This document shows positions 5,089 to 6,185 of a DNA stretch of 6,185 bases, piece by piece. The translations under genes were made by a program, and so were the position numbers. The stretch covers positions 1 to 6,185 of the forward strand of contig JAKANT010000110.1 of the NCBI GenBank assembly GCA_021823635.1, in the 5' to 3' direction. Source of the DNA: Pseudomonadota bacterium. Lineage in GTDB: Bacteria; Pseudomonadota; Gammaproteobacteria; Burkholderiales; Burkholderiaceae_F. Every line of letters starts with the position of its first letter. The first letter of the stretch is position 1. The notes beneath the pieces are model-generated. The model saw only the letters and a list, made by a program, of their open reading frames with translations, ran no database searches and was not told the DNA's origin.

Positions 5089-5556
5089 TCAGCCGCGCCG
5101 GCGGCGCGCCGGACGCACCTCCTTGACCACCTCGGCGAATTCGTCGACGTCCTCGAAGCTGCGGTACACGGAGGCGAAGCGGATGTAGGCGACCTTGTCG
5201 ATGCGCTTCAGTTCACGCATCACCAGCTCGCCGATTTTCTCGCTCTTGATCTCGCGCTGCGCCGACGAGCGCAGCTTCTCCTCGATGCGCGCCACTGCCT
5301 CGTCGACCACCTGGCTCGGCACCGGACGCTTGCGCAGCGCCAGTTGCATCGACTTCACCAGCTTGGCGCGGTCGTACTCGGCGCGGCCGCCGCCGCGCTT
5401 GATCACGGCCGGCATCGCCAGTTCCACTTTTTCGTAAGTGGTGAAGCGCTTTTCGCACGCCAGGCAGCGCCGTCGGCGCCGGATCGATGCCCCTTCGTCG
5501 GAGGCGCGCGAGTCGATGACCTGCGTGTCGGGGTGCTGGCAGAACGGGCACTTCAT
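5089..5556 (-). CDS. nrdR: Transcriptional repressor NrdR
   Basis: NrdR represses ribonucleotide reductase operons by binding NrdR boxes when loaded with ATP/dATP. The 155-residue protein is the usual length (E. coli 149). It opens with the zinc ribbon CPFC (3-6) and CLAC (31-34), with the DNA-contacting basic run SIRRRRR (24-30) between, followed by KRFTTYE. The ATP-cone spans about 49-139, from PAVIKRGGGRAEYDRAKLVKSM through KIGELVMRELKRIDKVAYIRFASVYRSFED (106-135), which is nearly invariant in the family. The C-terminus adds a short basic tail (RPARRRRG). It lies 36 bp after glyA, a very common proteobacterial pairing, so both are probably cotranscribed. No Shine-Dalgarno is evident before the ATG, and no NrdR box is seen in the window, so its targets are elsewhere. 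Confidence 0.98.
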   Translation of the reverse strand: MKCPFCQHPDTQVIDSRASDEGASIRRRRRCLACEKRFTTYEKVELAMPAVIKRGGGRAEYDRAKLVKSMQLALRKRPVPSQVVDEAVARIEEKLRSSAQREIKSEKIGELVMRELKRIDKVAYIRFASVYRSFEDVDEFAEVVKEVRPARRRRG

Positions 5557-5592
5557 CGGCGGCCGTCGGCAACCCCGCGCCCGCCGCCCGGT

Positions 5593-6185
5593 TCAGCCAT
5601 AGACCGGGAACTTGCGCGTCAGGTGCGCGACCTCGCGCCGCACGCGCTCCAGTGTCGCCGGATCGTCGCGGTTGTCGAGCACGTCGGCGATCAGGTTGGC
5701 GGTCATCTCCGCCTCCGCCTCGGTGAAGCCGCGCGTGGTGATGGCCGGCGAGCCGATGCGGATGCCGCTGGTGATCATCGGCTTCTGCGGATCTCTCGGG
5801 ATCGCGTTCTTGTTGACGGTGATCCGCACCGACCCGAGCAGCGCCTCGGCATCCTTGCCGGTGATGCCCTTGGGCCGCAGATCGACCAGCATCAGATGGC
5901 ATTCGGTGCGGCCCGAGACGATGCGCAGCCCACGCCGCGCCAGCGTCTCGGCCATCGCGCGCGCATTGGCCAGCACCTGCTGCTGGTAGGTCTTGAACTC
6001 GGGCGCGAGCGCCTCTTTGAACGCCACCGCCTTGGCAGCGATCACGTGCATCAGCGGGCCGCCTTGCAGTTGCGGGAAGATGGCGGAATTCAGCGCCTTC
6101 TCGTGCTCGGCCTTGGCCAGGATCAGGCCGCCGCGCGGACCGCGCAGGGTCTTGTGCGTGGTGGTGGTGACGAAGTCGGCGATGC
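5593..6185 (-). CDS. glyA: Serine hydroxymethyltransferase GlyA, C-terminal part (5' end beyond window)
   Basis: GlyA is the cytoplasmic PLP enzyme that interconverts serine and glycine with tetrahydrofolate, the main source of one-carbon units. The 196 visible residues begin IADFVTTTTHKTLRGPRGG, the PLP-binding signature. The Lys encoded at 6151-6153 is in the position that forms the Schiff base with the cofactor. Next come the PQLQGGPLMHVIAAKAVAFKEAL helix, the TYQQQVLANARAMAE helix, the ITVNKNAIPRDPQKP segment and SGIRIGSPAITTRGF (cofactor and carboxylate-binding region), ending in the canonical FPVYG terminus. Compared with about 415 residues for the family, the first half is outside the window. 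The frame is open from 6183 to the TGA at 5593-5595; ATGs inside it are internal. It precedes nrdR by 36 bp in the same direction. Confidence 0.98.
   Translation of the reverse strand, partial: IADFVTTTTHKTLRGPRGGLILAKAEHEKALNSAIFPQLQGGPLMHVIAAKAVAFKEALAPEFKTYQQQVLANARAMAETLARRGLRIVSGRTECHLMLVDLRPKGITGKDAEALLGSVRITVNKNAIPRDPQKPMITSGIRIGSPAITTRGFTEAEAEMTANLIADVLDNRDDPATLERVRREVAHLTRKFPVYG

Overview
This window is ordinary core-genome DNA from a high-GC bacterium, most likely a betaproteobacterium of the Burkholderiales type. The evidence is the gene order glyA-nrdR upstream of ribD-ribE-ribBA-ribH-nusB-thiL, the very GC-rich codon use, and a RibB protein with a degenerate RibA-like tail. The genus cannot be fixed from the sequence. 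Every gene lies on the minus strand, so transcription runs from high to low coordinates.

Layout in the direction of transcription: (1) 6185-5593, the C-terminal half of glyA (serine hydroxymethyltransferase), cut by the window edge. (2) 5556-5089, nrdR (zinc-ribbon/ATP-cone repressor of ribonucleotide reductase genes). (3) 5088-4913, a 176-bp GC-rich gap that probably carries the promoter and leader of the next gene. (4) 4912-4457, a small heat-shock protein (Hsp20/alpha-crystallin family) with an exceptionally complete Shine-Dalgarno sequence. (5) 4456-4335, a short gap with stacked inverted repeats, the last followed by TTTT as in an intrinsic terminator. (6) 4334-533 and beyond, a tightly packed run of ribD, ribE, ribBA, ribH, nusB and the N-terminal 177 codons of thiL. 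Junctions in this run overlap or are at most 3 bp apart, which indicates one transcript with coupled translation.

How the genes work together: RibD (deaminase/reductase), the RibB domain (dihydroxybutanone phosphate synthase), RibH (lumazine synthase) and RibE (riboflavin synthase) supply nearly the whole riboflavin pathway. The missing enzymatic step is GTP cyclohydrolase II. The RibA-like half of the RibBA protein lacks the zinc cysteines and catalytic motifs, so an independent ribA must be expected elsewhere in the genome. NusB (transcription antitermination on rRNA operons) and ThiL (thiamine monophosphate kinase) are the usual downstream partners of this cluster in proteobacteria.

I see no mobile element, CRISPR array, RNA gene or undescribed multi-gene system. 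The points most worth checking are the degenerate cyclohydrolase domain, the terminator sitting only about 55 bp before ribD with no clear promoter after it, and the strong ribosome-binding site and possibly structured leader of hsp20.
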